The notes under the pieces were generated by a model. The model worked only from the letters and a program-made list of their open reading frames with translations, was not told the DNA's origin and did not search any database. Source: Bacteroidota bacterium (GTDB taxonomy: Bacteria; Bacteroidota; Bacteroidia; Bacteroidales; B18-G4). Taken from it: a stretch of DNA of 5,624 nucleotides. Shown in pieces: positions 5,564 to 5,624 of the stretch. Numbering within the stretch: the first letter of the stretch is position 1; every line of letters starts with the position of its first letter. Position numbers and translations under genes: made by a program. Location of the stretch: assembly GCA_030635045.1 (NCBI GenBank), contig DAOVZP010000134.1, forward strand, positions 1 through 5,624, read 5' to 3'.

Positions 5564-5624
5564 AATATATATTTATCCGGGCCGGCAGTAGATTGCAATT
5601 TACAACAATGTTAATTCCATGCCC

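Larger units (their letters stand above)
5222..5624. other. Non-coding region upstream of pgi with a hairpin array
   Basis: No gene is supported in these 403 bases up to the window edge. A frame at 5298-5522 (plus) can be opened, but it simply reads through the hairpins and has no protein-like pattern. From left to right the region holds a possible pgi -7 box, a TTTACAATT motif (5336-5344), a short hairpin TGGT-ATC-ACCA (5345-5355), the four-hairpin array (5391-5563), a G/C-rich patch CCGGGCCGG (5577-5585) and a second ATTTACAA (5598-5605). The array is flanked by ATTTACAA at 5335-5342 and 5598-5605 in the same orientation. Confidence 0.7.

Overview
The window looks like a chromosomal core segment from a member of the Bacteroidota. 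Three things point there. The gene order acpP-fabF-rnc, with a purN gene reading away from it, is typical of that phylum. The start codons lack Shine-Dalgarno sequences and sit in A/T-rich leaders. The region upstream of purN carries a good match to the Bacteroidota sigma factor promoter (TTTG at -33, TAnnTTTG at -7). The protein features (short 449-residue glucose-6-phosphate isomerase, KGMYG-type PurN, an IPExxVDY-like protein after rnc) agree. I cannot name the genus.

Layout. Positions 1-114 (minus) hold the first 38 codons of a gene running off the left edge, probably an IPExxVDY family protein. Positions 115-291 are an A/T-rich gap with a perfect 9-bp hairpin. Then comes a minus-strand cluster transcribed right to left: acpP (2527-2291), fabF (2272-1019) and rnc (1011-292), with 18- and 7-base gaps. 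acpP supplies the carrier for fatty acid chains and fabF elongates them; rnc makes RNase III. A 219-base divergent region separates acpP from purN (2747-3325, plus), which acts in purine synthesis. purN runs head-on into a minus-strand pair, pgi (5221-3872) followed by a nitroreductase-family gene (3879-3331); the pair overlaps by 8 bases, so the two are probably translated together.

Positions 5222-5624, upstream of pgi, contain no convincing gene. They hold the most interesting object in the window: four 17-base hairpins, each with a 7-base arm, 3-base loop and 7-base arm, whose centres are exactly 52 bases apart (5399, 5451, 5503, 5555). Loop polarity flips in the middle and the outer two hairpins are inverted copies of each other at 16 of 17 bases, so the whole block is a dyad centred near 5477. 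It resembles dispersed palindromic repeats that I recall from Bacteroidota intergenic regions, but I know of no assigned function. Short TTTACAATT motifs recur in both intergenic ends of the window.

Apart from that array the genes are ordinary housekeeping genes, and I see no insertion sequence, CRISPR array, RNA gene or defence system.
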